From: SZUA-584 sp041656035
Lineage (GTDB): Bacteria > Bacillota > Clostridia > Christensenellales > SZUA-584
Assembly: GCA_964586785.1 (NCBI GenBank)
Contig: CAZPHS010000002.1
Location: 62,001 to 126,000, forward strand
Length of the DNA stretch: 64,000 bases
Reading direction: 5' to 3'
How positions within the stretch are numbered: position 1 is the first letter of the stretch; every line of letters begins with the position of its first letter. The notes beneath the pieces are model-generated. The model did no database searches, had not been told where the DNA came from, and was given only the letters and a program-made list of their open reading frames with translations. Of the stretch, positions 33,294 to 43,119 are shown piece by piece. Position numbers and translations under genes: made by a program.

Positions 33294-35501
33294 ATGGATT
33301 TTAGCAGCTTAAACGACCGACAGCGCGAAGCGGTTTTATCGAAGGATGCCGCCGTTTTAGTTCTTGCCGGAGCGGGCTCGGGGAAAACCCGCGTCCTTAC
33401 AACCCGCGCCGCTTACCTTATCGAAAACGGCGTTTATCCTTATAACATACTTGCGATTACATTTACCAATAAAGCGGCCGCCGAAATGAAAAACCGCATA
33501 GCCGCCTTGGTGCCCGATTCCAAGGATATGTGGGTTTGTACTTTTCATTCAATGTGCGCCAAAATATTGCGTATTGAGGGCGGCAGGCTCGGTTATACAT
33601 CGGCGTTTTCGATATACGACGCCGGCGATTCGCAAAGCATTGTAAAGGATATATTAAAAGAAATAGATGTTTCCCGCGATGCCGCGGAGCCGCGCGCGGT
33701 ACGCGCTTTAATAAGCCGCGCCAAAAACGCCTGCGTAAGCCCCGGCTCGTTTATTGAAACCTACGGCGAAGGAGATACTATTAAATATGCCGCGCGGGTT
33801 TACTCGCGATATGAGGAGCGTCTGCGCCTGCACAATGCTATGGATTTTGATGATTTGCTTATAAAAACGCTTGATTTGTTCAGCCAATTCCCCGATGTGC
33901 TGTATAAATACCGCAAACGTTTTTTATATATAATGGTGGACGAATATCAGGATACAAACGCCGTGCAATACCATATAGTTAAGCTTCTCGCGAAGGGCGG
34001 CGGAAATATATTTGTAGTGGGCGACGACGATCAATCCATATACGGCTGGCGCGGCGCCGACATTACCAACATTCTTGATTTCGGTAAAGATTTCCCCGGA
34101 GCGCGGATAGTACGGTTGGAGCAAAACTACCGCTCACATCAGCATATACTCGATGCGGCCGACGGCGTTATCAATAATAATATCGGACGTATGGGGAAAA
34201 AGCTTTGGTCTTCCACAAAAACGGGGCAGAAGCCTCTTGAGTTTGCCGCGGAGAGCGATCTCGAGGAGGCGCAGTTCGTCGCGGAAAAGGCGGCAAGCCT
34301 TATAAGGGAGGGCAAATACGCGGCGGATGATATCGCTGTGCTTTACCGTATGAACAGCCAGTCGCGCGTTATTGAAAATAAGTTAAAGGAACGAAGCCTT
34401 CCCTACAAAATATACGGCGGCCAAAGTTTTTATGAGCGCAAAGAGATAAAAGACTTGCTGGCTTACTTAAACCTTTTATGCAATCCCGCGGCTGATGTTT
34501 GCTTTATGCGGGCAATCGGTGTACCGCGCAGGGGTATAGGCGATGTAACATTGGGAAAACTGTTGGTTGCGGCGCGTTCGCGGCGCGTTTCGCTTATGCA
34601 GGCAAGCCTAGACTCAGATGAAATACTGCCTGAAAAAGCAAAAGGTGCGCTTCGGCGATTTGCCGGTGTGCTGGCGGACATACGCGCAAAAATGAACGAG
34701 CAAACGGTGCTTGATACCATAGAACAGGTTTTTAAAGCTTCTGGGCTTTTGGAGAACATGCAAAGCGACACCACTCCCGACGGCCGAATGCGTCTTTTGA
34801 ATATTGAGGAGTTTTTTAAAAGCGCGGCGGATTTTATACGGGAGACGCCGCCGCCGCACTCTCTTGAAGCGTTTCTCGAGCGCAACGCGCTTATATCCGG
34901 CACGGACGCGGCCGGCTCGGACGAAGGAAATATAACTCTGACAACGCTGCACGGCGCAAAAGGTCTTGAGTTCCCCATTGTGTTTATTGTCGGGCTTGAG
35001 GAAGGGCTTCTCCCGCATAATCTTAGCCTTATGGACGGCAGCTTAGAGGAAGAGCGCCGGTTATGCTACGTAGGGATGACCCGCACCAAAAAGCGCCTTT
35101 ACCTTACCTGGAGCCGTACAAGATATGTGCGAGCCGCCGGCGGTTTTGAACGGGTACCGAGCAGGCGTTCCCGCTTTTTAGATGAGGTGCCGCATGATTG
35201 CATAGAAACCGCGGGAGTTAAGCGGCACACCAATCAATACTTGTCACGCGAACCGGCAAGTCAAAGCGCCCATTCCTTTGCACATGGCCAAATAGGTATG
35301 CCCCTTGCGAGCGTTTCCAAAAAAGCGCAGCACGAGCCGTCAGAATTTCGCACCGGAAAAGCCGTGTCTCATCCCAAGTTCGGAAACGGCAGAATAATTT
35401 CCACAAACGGCGAAGGCAATGAAAAGATTGCGGTTGTGCGGTTTGATTCCGAAGGAGAGAAGAAAATGTTTGTGGCTTTCGCGCCGCTTAAACTTATTTA
35501 A
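33294..35501 (+). CDS. pcrA: ATP-dependent DNA helicase PcrA/UvrD
   Basis: A superfamily 1A 3'-5' DNA helicase for repair and rolling-circle replication. The 735-residue protein has the Q-motif LNDRQREAV and Walker A VLAGAGSGKTRVL (about 20-32). It also has AITFTNKAAAEMKNRI, Walker B IMVDEYQDTNAVQY, VVGDDDQSIYGWRGAD, LEQNYRS, TLHGAKGLEFPIVFIVGLEEGLLPH and YVGMTRTKKRLYL. The C-terminus (HPKFGNGRIISTNGEGNEKIAVVRF) is the Tudor-like domain that binds RNA polymerase in PcrA. It is followed by ligA at nine bases, the standard pcrA-ligA operon. Confidence 0.97.
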   Translation: MDFSSLNDRQREAVLSKDAAVLVLAGAGSGKTRVLTTRAAYLIENGVYPYNILAITFTNKAAAEMKNRIAALVPDSKDMWVCTFHSMCAKILRIEGGRLGYTSAFSIYDAGDSQSIVKDILKEIDVSRDAAEPRAVRALISRAKNACVSPGSFIETYGEGDTIKYAARVYSRYEERLRLHNAMDFDDLLIKTLDLFSQFPDVLYKYRKRFLYIMVDEYQDTNAVQYHIVKLLAKGGGNIFVVGDDDQSIYGWRGADITNILDFGKDFPGARIVRLEQNYRSHQHILDAADGVINNNIGRMGKKLWSSTKTGQKPLEFAAESDLEEAQFVAEKAASLIREGKYAADDIAVLYRMNSQSRVIENKLKERSLPYKIYGGQSFYERKEIKDLLAYLNLLCNPAADVCFMRAIGVPRRGIGDVTLGKLLVAARSRRVSLMQASLDSDEILPEKAKGALRRFAGVLADIRAKMNEQTVLDTIEQVFKASGLLENMQSDTTPDGRMRLLNIEEFFKSAADFIRETPPPHSLEAFLERNALISGTDAAGSDEGNITLTTLHGAKGLEFPIVFIVGLEEGLLPHNLSLMDGSLEEERRLCYVGMTRTKKRLYLTWSRTRYVRAAGGFERVPSRRSRFLDEVPHDCIETAGVKRHTNQYLSREPASQSAHSFAHGQIGMPLASVSKKAQHEPSEFRTGKAVSHPKFGNGRIISTNGEGNEKIAVVRFDSEGEKKMFVAFAPLKLI

Positions 35502-35510
35502 GGATTAAGA

Positions 35511-37478
35511 ATGGATAAACAGAAAATAGACGCTCTCGTTAAGCGGCTGACGGAATACATGTACCGTTACTATACGCTCGATAACCCAAGCGTCAGCGAC
35601 GCCGAGTACGATAAACTTTATGACGAGTTAGTAAGTTTGGAGCAAAAGACGGGTTATGTGCGCCCCGATTCGCCTACGCGGCGGGTAGGCGGAGAAATGC
35701 TGTCCGGCTTTGTCAAGCAGGAGCATCTCTCGCCGCTCTACAGCCTCGATAAGGTGCGGACGGAAGAAGAACTGCTTGCGTGGGAAGCGCGCGCCCGAAA
35801 GTTTTCGGATGAAAAGTTTACTTATATTATTGAATACAAATACGACGGGCTAACCGTAAACCTGCGTTACGACAATGGAATTTTAGTTTCCGCCGCCACA
35901 CGCGGAGACGGAACTATGGGGGAGATAATAACGCCGCAGGTTAAAACCATTAAAAGCGTACCTTTATCCATAGATTACAAGGGGTTGCTTGAAGTAAACG
36001 GCGAGGCGCTTATGCGCTTATCGGTCCTTCGCGAATATAACCTTAAAGCCGAAGAGCCTTTAAAAAATGCGCGTAACGCCGCCGCCGGAGCGCTGCGCAA
36101 TCTAAATCCCGCCGAAACCGCAAAACGAAGCTTGAGCCTGTTTTGCTACGGTATTAATTATAAAGACGGCGAAATGTTTGACACGCACACAAAAATGCTG
36201 GATTTTCTGCGTGAAAACCGTTTTCCTGTCAGCGAGGATATTAAAACGGCGAATACGGTGCCCGAAATCATGAAAACCGTGCGGGATATAGAGAACAAAC
36301 GCTCGTCGCTTGATTATCTTATCGACGGAATAGTTATAAAAGTCGATAGCACAACCGCGCGCGAACGCCTTGGGTTTACTCAAAAATTTCCCCGATGGGC
36401 GGTGGCGTATAAATTTGAGGCGGACGAGAAAACGACAATGCTCCGCGATGTTATATGGCAGGTGGGGCGCACGGGCAAGCTTACCCCGTCCGCCGTCCTT
36501 GAGCCGGTGGATATAGGCGGCGTTACCGTAAGCAAAGCCACGCTTAATAACGCGGGCGATATAGCGCGCAAAAGGCTCAAATTGGGCTGCAGCGTTTTTA
36601 TCAGGCGCTCGGGAGACGTTATACCCGAAGTGCTGGGCATAGCGGAGTGCAAAGACAACGCGAAGGAAATACCTGTTCCCCAACACTGTCCCGCGTGCGG
36701 CTCACGCGTTATAGAAAAGGGAGCGCATTTGTTTTGCAACAACGCCCTTGTCTGCCGCCCTCAGCTTATACGTTCGGTGGTGCATTTCGCGTCGCGCGAT
36801 GCAATGAATATAGAAACCTTTTCGGATAAAACCGCGGAAGCTTTTTTTGAGTGTTTGGGGCTTACCGACGTTTCAGATTTATACTACCTTGATTACGATA
36901 AGATACGAAAGCTCGAACGCTTCGGGGAAAAAAAGACGCAGAACTTAAAAGCCGCTGTTGAGGCGAGCAAAACGCGCCCTTTTAGCGCTTTTATATACGC
37001 GCTTGGCATACCCGGTATAGGCGCAAAAACCGCAAAGGATTTGGCGAATAAATATGACAGCGTTGACGCTTTAATGTCGGCGGACACGCAAAGCCTTATG
37101 GGCGTCGACGGCATAGGCGAAACGCTGGCGGACAATATTACCGCCTTTTTTAAAGACGACAGGGCTAAAAGAATAATCGAGCATATGTTGGCGGCGGGCG
37201 TCGCTCCCGTGTTTGACAAAAAACAAAGTGCCCTCACGCCGCTTTCCGGAAAAAGGGTGGTTCTTACGGGCGCGCTTTCCAGGTATACGCGCAAAGAGGC
37301 GACAGAGCGGATTGAGGCGGCGGGCGGCGAGGTGGTATCCTCCGTAAGCAAAGCGACCGATTTTGTGCTTGCCGGAGAAAACGCGGGCGGCAAGCTTGAC
37401 AAAGCCGTCGCTCTTGGCGTTAAGATTATAAGCGAGGAACAGTTTGAATCAATGCTGGAGCAGCCTTTGCCGGAATAA
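35511..37478 (+). CDS. ligA: NAD-dependent DNA ligase
   Basis: It seals nicks in duplex DNA using NAD, releasing NMN. The 655-residue protein shows the Ia domain, then the nucleotidyltransferase with the adenylated lysine in EYKYDGLTVNLRY (Lys 110), and the OB fold (GRTGKLTPSAVLEPV). A four-cysteine zinc finger (CPACGSRVIEKGAHLFCNN, then VCRPQ; about 392-416), helix-hairpin-helix repeats (GIPGIGAKTAKDLANKY, GVDGIGETLADNI) and a C-terminal BRCT domain (about 580-650) follow. All catalytic features are intact. CinA in the same window could recycle the NMN released. Confidence 0.98.
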   Translation: MDKQKIDALVKRLTEYMYRYYTLDNPSVSDAEYDKLYDELVSLEQKTGYVRPDSPTRRVGGEMLSGFVKQEHLSPLYSLDKVRTEEELLAWEARARKFSDEKFTYIIEYKYDGLTVNLRYDNGILVSAATRGDGTMGEIITPQVKTIKSVPLSIDYKGLLEVNGEALMRLSVLREYNLKAEEPLKNARNAAAGALRNLNPAETAKRSLSLFCYGINYKDGEMFDTHTKMLDFLRENRFPVSEDIKTANTVPEIMKTVRDIENKRSSLDYLIDGIVIKVDSTTARERLGFTQKFPRWAVAYKFEADEKTTMLRDVIWQVGRTGKLTPSAVLEPVDIGGVTVSKATLNNAGDIARKRLKLGCSVFIRRSGDVIPEVLGIAECKDNAKEIPVPQHCPACGSRVIEKGAHLFCNNALVCRPQLIRSVVHFASRDAMNIETFSDKTAEAFFECLGLTDVSDLYYLDYDKIRKLERFGEKKTQNLKAAVEASKTRPFSAFIYALGIPGIGAKTAKDLANKYDSVDALMSADTQSLMGVDGIGETLADNITAFFKDDRAKRIIEHMLAAGVAPVFDKKQSALTPLSGKRVVLTGALSRYTRKEATERIEAAGGEVVSSVSKATDFVLAGENAGGKLDKAVALGVKIISEEQFESMLEQPLPE

Positions 37479-37499
37479 AAAAGAGATGCCGCCACGGCA
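37479..37499 (-). terminator. Terminator between convergent gdhA and ligA
   Basis: A short stem TGCCG / CGGCA (37487-37491 and 37495-37499) with a CCA loop. On the minus strand it is followed by TCTCTTTTTTATT, which suits termination of gdhA. The stem is only five base pairs. Confidence 0.55.
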
Positions 37500-37520
37500 C
37501 CCCTTATTATGCTCTTTGCT

Positions 37521-38804
37521 TTATGCCCAGCCGCGCAATCTTACCGCGTCTGCCACACGGTTTATGGCGATAATGTAGGCGGCGTCCCGCATGTACAGAT
37601 TCTTCTCCACGGCAAGCTTGTATACCGCGCTAAAAGCCTTTGTCATGCTGTATTCCAGCTTTTCGAAAACCTCGGCTTTATCCCAAAAATAGTTCATACC
37701 GCATTGCACCTGCTCGAAATAGCTGCAGGTTACGCCGCCGGCATTGGTAAGAAAGTCGGGCAAAAGAGTAATTCCGCGTTCGCGAATCAACGCGTCGCAA
37801 TCGGGTGTGGTAGGACCGTTTGCCGCTTCGCAGATAATTTTCACCTTTGAAGATATATCGGGAAATACCGCCGGAGTAATCTGGTTTTCCAGCGCCGCGG
37901 GAATAAGTATGTCAACATCCTGTTTTAACCATTCGGCTCCCGAAAGCACCTGATACCCGTAAGCCGACGCTTTTTCCTTGTCTATGCCGCCAAACGAATC
38001 CTTTATGCTCACCAGCTGTTCAATGTCGCAGCCCATTTCGTTTTTGAACGTGTATGCCTTTGCGTCCGCCTGGTTCCAGCAGGATACCGCAATAATCTTA
38101 CCGCCCAGCTCCGTATACATTCTGGCCGCATATTCCGCCACGTTCCCAAACCCTTGTATACTGGCTGTGGTAGACTCAATCGGTATGTTCATTTCGCGCA
38201 GCAGGTTCTTCAGAACATAAACGACGCCGTAGCCGGTAGCCTCCGTGCGCCCCAGCGAACCGCCCATGCCAACAGGCTTGCCGGTAATCATATCGGGGCG
38301 GCGTCCTCCGGTAATTGTTTCATATTCATCAAGCATCCAAAGCATATGCTGCCCGTTAGTCATAACGTCCGGCGCGGGCACGTCGCGGTTAGCGCCCAGC
38401 TGCGTGTATATCTGACGGATATATCCGCGGCACAGCCTTTCCTGCTCGGCAAGCGATAAGTTGTGCGGGTCACAAATTACGCCGCCCTTTCCGCCGCCCA
38501 GGGGGATATCAACCACCGCGCATTTCCAAGTCATCCACATGGAAAGCGCGCGCACCGTATCGGCTGTTTCGTGAGGATGAAAACGTATTCCGCCTTTTGC
38601 GGGCCCTCTGGCGTCGTTATGCCTTATTCTAAAGGCCTTGAACACCTTTGTTGAGCCGTCGTCCATTTTAACCGGAATGGAGAAATGCGTTTCCAGCATC
38701 GGTTGACGCAGCAGCTCGCTAACGCCGCTTTCAAGCCCGAGTATATCCGCCACCTTATCAAATTGTTCCTGTGCGCTTTCAAATGGATTATAAACCGCTG
38801 CCAT
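37521..38804 (-). CDS. gdhA: Glutamate dehydrogenase
   Basis: It reversibly converts glutamate to 2-oxoglutarate and ammonia. The 427-residue protein is of the hexameric Glu/Leu/Phe/Val dehydrogenase family. Substrate and catalytic lysines lie in ARGPAKGGIRFHP and MTWKCAVVDIPLGGGKGG, and the catalytic aspartate in VPAPDVMTN. The Rossmann nucleotide site is ASIQGFGNVAEYAARMYTELGGKI. The size and lack of an N-terminal extension fit the NAD-linked catabolic type of Clostridia, though cofactor choice is not certain from sequence. A hairpin (38847-38880) lies in its leader. Confidence 0.94.
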   Translation of the reverse strand: MAAVYNPFESAQEQFDKVADILGLESGVSELLRQPMLETHFSIPVKMDDGSTKVFKAFRIRHNDARGPAKGGIRFHPHETADTVRALSMWMTWKCAVVDIPLGGGKGGVICDPHNLSLAEQERLCRGYIRQIYTQLGANRDVPAPDVMTNGQHMLWMLDEYETITGGRRPDMITGKPVGMGGSLGRTEATGYGVVYVLKNLLREMNIPIESTTASIQGFGNVAEYAARMYTELGGKIIAVSCWNQADAKAYTFKNEMGCDIEQLVSIKDSFGGIDKEKASAYGYQVLSGAEWLKQDVDILIPAALENQITPAVFPDISSKVKIICEAANGPTTPDCDALIRERGITLLPDFLTNAGGVTCSYFEQVQCGMNYFWDKAEVFEKLEYSMTKAFSAVYKLAVEKNLYMRDAAYIIAINRVADAVRLRGWA

Positions 38805-38846
38805 GTTGTACCTCGTATTTGTTTATAGATTTTTTAGAAAACTAAA

Positions 38847-38880
38847 CCGCCGAATAATATTTTTATTTGTTATCGGGCGG
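38847..38880 (-). promoter_or_regulatory. Leader hairpin upstream of gdhA
   Basis: CCGCC...GGCGG (38847-38851 and 38876-38880) plus ATAA/TTAT inside, separated by a small internal loop. An upstream -10-like TATAAT lies near 38896-38901. No T-run follows, so it looks like an mRNA-stabilising or regulatory hairpin and not a terminator. The surrounding AACCGC could pair alternatively with GCGGTT. Confidence 0.35.
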
Positions 38881-39003
38881 AATGCGGTTTTTATTATATA
38901 CCTTTTTTGTTGAAAAAACCACTATTTTTTTCGACGTAATTTTTTGCGCCGCCTGTCCGGAAAGCTTTTCTTACCGCCGCGCGGCCGCCGGCAACAATAT
39001 TAA

Positions 39004-40662
39004 TTATCTGAAATCCACAAGAATCTCGTTGGTTTCCTTTTCATAGTTTACCTTCCAGTCCGGTTTTTTAATAGAGAACAAAGCGCAAAGGCTTTCGACG
39101 TTCTTTTTAAGTTCGGTATTTGTCGCTTTGTATTCGGCAGTATTCTCTTCCGAGACATATTTTGCGCTCCAAGATAAAAGCTGCTCATACTGGCTTACCG
39201 CCAGATTATACAAATCCCAAATATCGGCGCCGTATTTTCTCCATCCTCCCGGAGGCGCTGTCGGCTCAGGCGTGGGCTCGGGCGTGGGCTCGGTATCCGG
39301 TTCCTCCGGATCGACAGGCGGCGGGGGAGCGGGCGCCGGCTTTTCCGGCCTTAGGGCATCCTCATCCAACGCTGCTTTTACTTTTTTTAAAATAGGTTCC
39401 GTCTTTTCAGTTATAACTCCCGCCTGCATCGATTCCCATAAAAATGACGCCCTTTCAATAGTGAAATCCTCATATTGCTTAACGGTTATACCGTATATTT
39501 TTTTTATAAGAGCAACCCTTTTCTTTTGATTGGTGATTAAAAAGTTCCAGTTAAATATGTTTACGTTTTTATTAGGGTTCCCCTCCATCAAATGCAGTTG
39601 TATGCTTTCGCTGTCGACATACTGGTAAAAGAAAGCCGCCAGTCCGGCTGTCTGCCCCAAAGTCGTATTTGTATAAAAATTGCCCTCAAACGCGGCGAGC
39701 ATATCGGGTATGTGGAATAAATCGCCGTTTTCTTTTACTTTTTTAAATATCTCAACCAACAGCTTTTTTTGCCTGCCGGTCCTTTTCAAATCGCTGTCTA
39801 AATGCCGAACACGCAGATAATCAAGCACCGCCTGCCCGTCTAAATGCTGCATTCCCTTAGTGTACGAACGCCCCTGCATTTTATAATTAAACTCTATTTC
39901 AAAATCAATTCCGCCTATGCTGTCGACAAGCTGCTTTACCGCCGCCATATCAACGGCATAATAATATTCCACGGGTATTTTACCGCCGAGCATCCAGGAA
40001 GCGGCTTTGCACACTTTATTAAACCCCGAGTCGGTCGGCCAGCCTCCGCCGCAGTCTATTGAAGCGTTTAATTTATATATTCCTTTTACTCCCGGTATAT
40101 TAGCGTAGGTGTCGCGCGGCAGCGAAATAAGATTGACTTCATTTGTCTTTGTATTGATAGCCATAATCATCATTACGTCGGCGTGAAAAGCCTTCTTCCC
40201 CTTCCACGTCTCACGTTCTTCGGCATAATCGACGCCTATAAGCATTACATTGATAATATCCTTTAAAAAATCCATATCCGCCTTTGAAAGAAGCTCCTCG
40301 TACGGATCCACGGTAGGTTCGGGAGTTTGTATGTCGTCTCCGGTTATGTTCGGCGTTTTATCGGGAGGAGCGGTAACAGGGGGAGAAATTTGATCCGCCG
40401 TCGTCCTCCACTCGCCCAAAGGGTTAAACCATATTGACATAGCGTACGCAAAGATGGTTATAAGCGCCAAACCGACGACAAGCAAAGACGCAAAAAGCGC
40501 CTTTTTCTTTTTGCTCCAAGAACGGCGCTCCCTCTTTTTGCTTACCGTCCCAACGTCGCCGCCCTCAATTCCGTCAGATTCGTCCGGTTCTATTTCTAAC
40601 AGCGAAACATCCGGCTGCTCTTTTTTGTTTTTTCCGAACAATGATTTAAACCAATATTTCAT
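39004..40662 (-). CDS. LytR-CpsA-Psr (LCP) family wall-polymer ligase
   Basis: LCP enzymes move undecaprenyl-linked glycopolymers onto peptidoglycan outside the membrane. The 552-residue protein has a charged cytoplasmic N-terminus (1-48) and a single transmembrane helix (about 50-72). After a Pro/Thr linker comes the LCP catalytic domain (about 130-400): NVMLIGVDYAEE, HADVMMIMAINTKTNEVNLISLPRDTYANIPG, YKLNASID and DYLRVRHLDSDLKRTGRQKK. The arginines and aspartates that bind the polyprenyl phosphate are present. The C-terminal extension has a Pro-rich repeat (TEPTPEPTPEPT) and a helical tail. It lies 138 bases downstream of murC on the same strand. Confidence 0.92.
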   Translation of the reverse strand: MKYWFKSLFGKNKKEQPDVSLLEIEPDESDGIEGGDVGTVSKKRERRSWSKKKKALFASLLVVGLALITIFAYAMSIWFNPLGEWRTTADQISPPVTAPPDKTPNITGDDIQTPEPTVDPYEELLSKADMDFLKDIINVMLIGVDYAEERETWKGKKAFHADVMMIMAINTKTNEVNLISLPRDTYANIPGVKGIYKLNASIDCGGGWPTDSGFNKVCKAASWMLGGKIPVEYYYAVDMAAVKQLVDSIGGIDFEIEFNYKMQGRSYTKGMQHLDGQAVLDYLRVRHLDSDLKRTGRQKKLLVEIFKKVKENGDLFHIPDMLAAFEGNFYTNTTLGQTAGLAAFFYQYVDSESIQLHLMEGNPNKNVNIFNWNFLITNQKKRVALIKKIYGITVKQYEDFTIERASFLWESMQAGVITEKTEPILKKVKAALDEDALRPEKPAPAPPPPVDPEEPDTEPTPEPTPEPTAPPGGWRKYGADIWDLYNLAVSQYEQLLSWSAKYVSEENTAEYKATNTELKKNVESLCALFSIKKPDWKVNYEKETNEILVDFR

Positions 40663-40800
40663 ATCGCCGCTCCCATAATACTTAGCTAATTTATACCGGG
40701 CTTGCCTATATTCCCGCTTAACCGCGTCTCTTATTTTTCCTGATTATCCATTTTACCCGATATATATAAAATACTCCATTAAAAAAAAGTATTAACGCAA

Positions 40801-42165
40801 TTATATCAGTTTTTTTGTTTCTCTGCCAACGCTGCCCGAGCCAAGCGTTACCACTATATCCCCGCCGGAAGCGTTCTTTTCAATATATTCGTTTATTTCT
40901 TCAAATGTAGGTATGTACAGGCATTTTGCGTACCGCCCGATTGTGTCCGCCAAATCGCGCGCGTGTATCTCTCCCCTGTCGATATCTCTTCCCGGATATA
41001 TATCCGGAACAATAACTATATCGGCATAACCAAAACACGTCGCAAGCTTGTGCCTTAGCGTTTTAGCGCGTGTGAATGAGTTGCATTGAAAAACAGCAAT
41101 AAGCTTTTTATGAGGATATCTTGACGCGGCTTCAAGGCACGCCGCAATCTCGCTGGGGTGGTGCGCGTAGTCGTGTATTATCTTAACCCCGTTTTTCTCT
41201 CCCATCAGCTCAAACCGCCGCCCCGCGAGACGGTAGCTTTTCAGCGCCTCTCCGGCACTGGCGGGGTTAACGCCAAACACCTCACTGCACACCGTTATTG
41301 CGGCGAGGGCGTTGGCCATATTGTGCCGCCCCACAACAAATAGCCGCACATTTGCGTCGCCGCGCGGCGAGCATACGGTAAACGAAGCACAGCCGTTTTC
41401 ATCATAAGACTCGTCAACTGCGGTATAGTCCGCATTCGAGAACCCAAAAGTGACCGTTCTGTGCCCGCATTGAGATGCAAGCTTTGCTGCCAGCGGGTCA
41501 TGCGCGTACGCAAAAAGCACCCCGTCCGCGGGAAGAAGGTTTACGTACTCTTTGTACGCGTTATAAATTTCATCAATGTTTTCGTAATAATCCAAATGGT
41601 CATCGTCAATATTGTTGACAAGCGCGTGCGTAGGCTTAAGCTTTAAAAAGCTGCCGACATATTCGCACGCCTCCGTAAGAAACGCGGGATAATCGCCAAC
41701 CGCCACGCCACCGCCGAGAAAATCAACCATGCCGCCTATATGAACCGTCAAGTCGATGCCGCTTTCGCGGAGTATAAGCGCGCACATTGAGGTTATAGTT
41801 GTTTTCCCGTGGCATCCGGCAATACCAACTACCGTTTTAAACTGGCGGCTTATAAGCCCGAGCAGTTCGCTGCGTTCAAGCATGGGAAGCCCGCGCCTTT
41901 TTGCGGCGTCAAACTCGGGGTTTCCCTGTTTTATAGCCGCGGAGTAAACAACAAGCGCCGCATCGCCAAGATTCTCTTCGCTGTGACCTATAACAAAAGG
42001 TATGCCGCAGCTGGCAAGCTTATTGGTAAAAACAGATTCGCTTATGTCCGAGCCCTTGGGCGAAAAGCCCTGATCCTTCAATATTACGGCAAGACCGCTC
42101 ATGCTGCACCCGCCGATGCCAATAAAATGTATGCTTTTATCTTTGAACTGCCGCAAACAGATCAT
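40801..42165 (-). CDS. murC: UDP-N-acetylmuramate--L-alanine ligase
   Basis: It adds L-alanine to UDP-MurNAc using ATP, the first amino-acid step of peptidoglycan precursor synthesis. The 454-residue protein has the N-terminal Rossmann domain (IHFIGIGGCSMSGLAVIL). The Mur-ligase P-loop is GIAGCHGKTTITSM, followed by NIDDDHLDYYENI, and the C-terminal domain has HDYAHHPSEIAACLEAA. The start ATG follows GAGGGTATAC. It is divergent from purR, with its own promoter in the gap. Confidence 0.97.
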   Translation of the reverse strand: MICLRQFKDKSIHFIGIGGCSMSGLAVILKDQGFSPKGSDISESVFTNKLASCGIPFVIGHSEENLGDAALVVYSAAIKQGNPEFDAAKRRGLPMLERSELLGLISRQFKTVVGIAGCHGKTTITSMCALILRESGIDLTVHIGGMVDFLGGGVAVGDYPAFLTEACEYVGSFLKLKPTHALVNNIDDDHLDYYENIDEIYNAYKEYVNLLPADGVLFAYAHDPLAAKLASQCGHRTVTFGFSNADYTAVDESYDENGCASFTVCSPRGDANVRLFVVGRHNMANALAAITVCSEVFGVNPASAGEALKSYRLAGRRFELMGEKNGVKIIHDYAHHPSEIAACLEAASRYPHKKLIAVFQCNSFTRAKTLRHKLATCFGYADIVIVPDIYPGRDIDRGEIHARDLADTIGRYAKCLYIPTFEEINEYIEKNASGGDIVVTLGSGSVGRETKKLI

Positions 42166-42205
42166 GTATACCCTCTTTGTTTTGTTACTTGCCGCATATC
42201 AATGC

Positions 42206-42235
42206 ATTATACTCCAAACATAAGCGCAATATCAA
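42206..42235 (-). promoter_or_regulatory. Sigma-A-like promoter of murC
   Basis: On the minus strand, TTGATA (42235-42230), 18 bases, then TATAAT (42211-42206), about 40 bases before the murC ATG. Confidence 0.65.
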
Positions 42236-42312
42236 CAAAAAAGGCTTAAAGTATTTAAATTTGCGGACAGACACATTATAATAAATGTTAATAATAATAG
42301 TGAGGTATCGTT

Positions 42313-43119
42313 ATGGAAAAGGCGGACAGAAAAACCCGGCTGGCAATAGTGTCGGCCATGCTGCTTAACGAGCCCGGGCGGTCTTTTCAGCTAAAAGTCT
42401 TCTGCGATAAATTCGGAGCCGCCAAATCGACAATGAGCGAAGATATATCTATGCTTAAAAATATGTTTAAAAAGTTCGGCCAGGGCGAAATTGAAGTGTC
42501 TCTCGGCGCGGGCGGCGGTGTACGATATGTTCCTTCGCTTTCTCCCGAGCAAAAAACAGCCTTGCTGTACGATGTGTCCGCGCGTTTGTCAGACCCTTCG
42601 CGTATACTGCCCGGCGGATATATTTATACCGTTGATATTCTTTCAAACCCCAAGTACTTAGGCCCCATGGCGGATATGCTCGCGGCCATGTTTGTTCGCG
42701 CCAACGCTGATTTTGTGGTTACCGTTGAAACAAAAGGAGTCGCGCTTGCGCTGCTTGTAGCGCGCGCCCTTGGAAAACCGCTTGTGGTGGCAAGGCGTGA
42801 TTTAAAAATAACCGAAGGGTCGGTGGTCACAATAAATTATCTTGCGAATTCATCAAGGCGCATGATGACTATGTCGCTTTCTAAGCGCGCCGTAAGCGCG
42901 GGGCAAAAAGCGCTTATAATAGATGATTTTATTGCCGGAGGCGGCACCGTTCACGCCCTTTGTGAAATGATGAGAGAGTTCTCCATAACCGTTGTCGGCA
43001 GCGGCGCCGCAATTGTTACCCGCCTGCCAGAAAAAAAGCAGATTGACGGCTATAAAGCGCTGCTACAACTTGAGGATATTGACGAGGCATCTCAAAGAAT
43101 TATTATACATCCCGTATAA
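42313..43119 (+). CDS. purR: Purine operon repressor PurR (PRPP-binding)
   Basis: A Bacillus-type PurR of 268 residues. It has an N-terminal winged helix (about 1-74: KTRLAIVSAMLLNEPGRSFQLKVFCDKFG) joined to a phosphoribosyltransferase-like effector domain. The PRPP-binding loop is ALIIDDFIAGGGTV (about 200-213). In the family, PRPP releases the repressor from paired PurBox sites upstream of purine genes. No purine gene lies in the window. The 3' end overlaps the convergent araM gene by 17 bases. A TATAAT at 42277-42282 with a weak -35 is the likely promoter. Confidence 0.93.
   Translation: MEKADRKTRLAIVSAMLLNEPGRSFQLKVFCDKFGAAKSTMSEDISMLKNMFKKFGQGEIEVSLGAGGGVRYVPSLSPEQKTALLYDVSARLSDPSRILPGGYIYTVDILSNPKYLGPMADMLAAMFVRANADFVVTVETKGVALALLVARALGKPLVVARRDLKITEGSVVTINYLANSSRRMMTMSLSKRAVSAGQKALIIDDFIAGGGTVHALCEMMREFSITVVGSGAAIVTRLPEKKQIDGYKALLQLEDIDEASQRIIIHPV

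Noticed and set aside
38570..38592. cre-like sequence tgaaaacgtattcc
   Set aside because: It lacks the conserved CA end of catabolite-responsive elements and lies inside the gdhA coding region. I found no convincing cre site in the sugar locus either.
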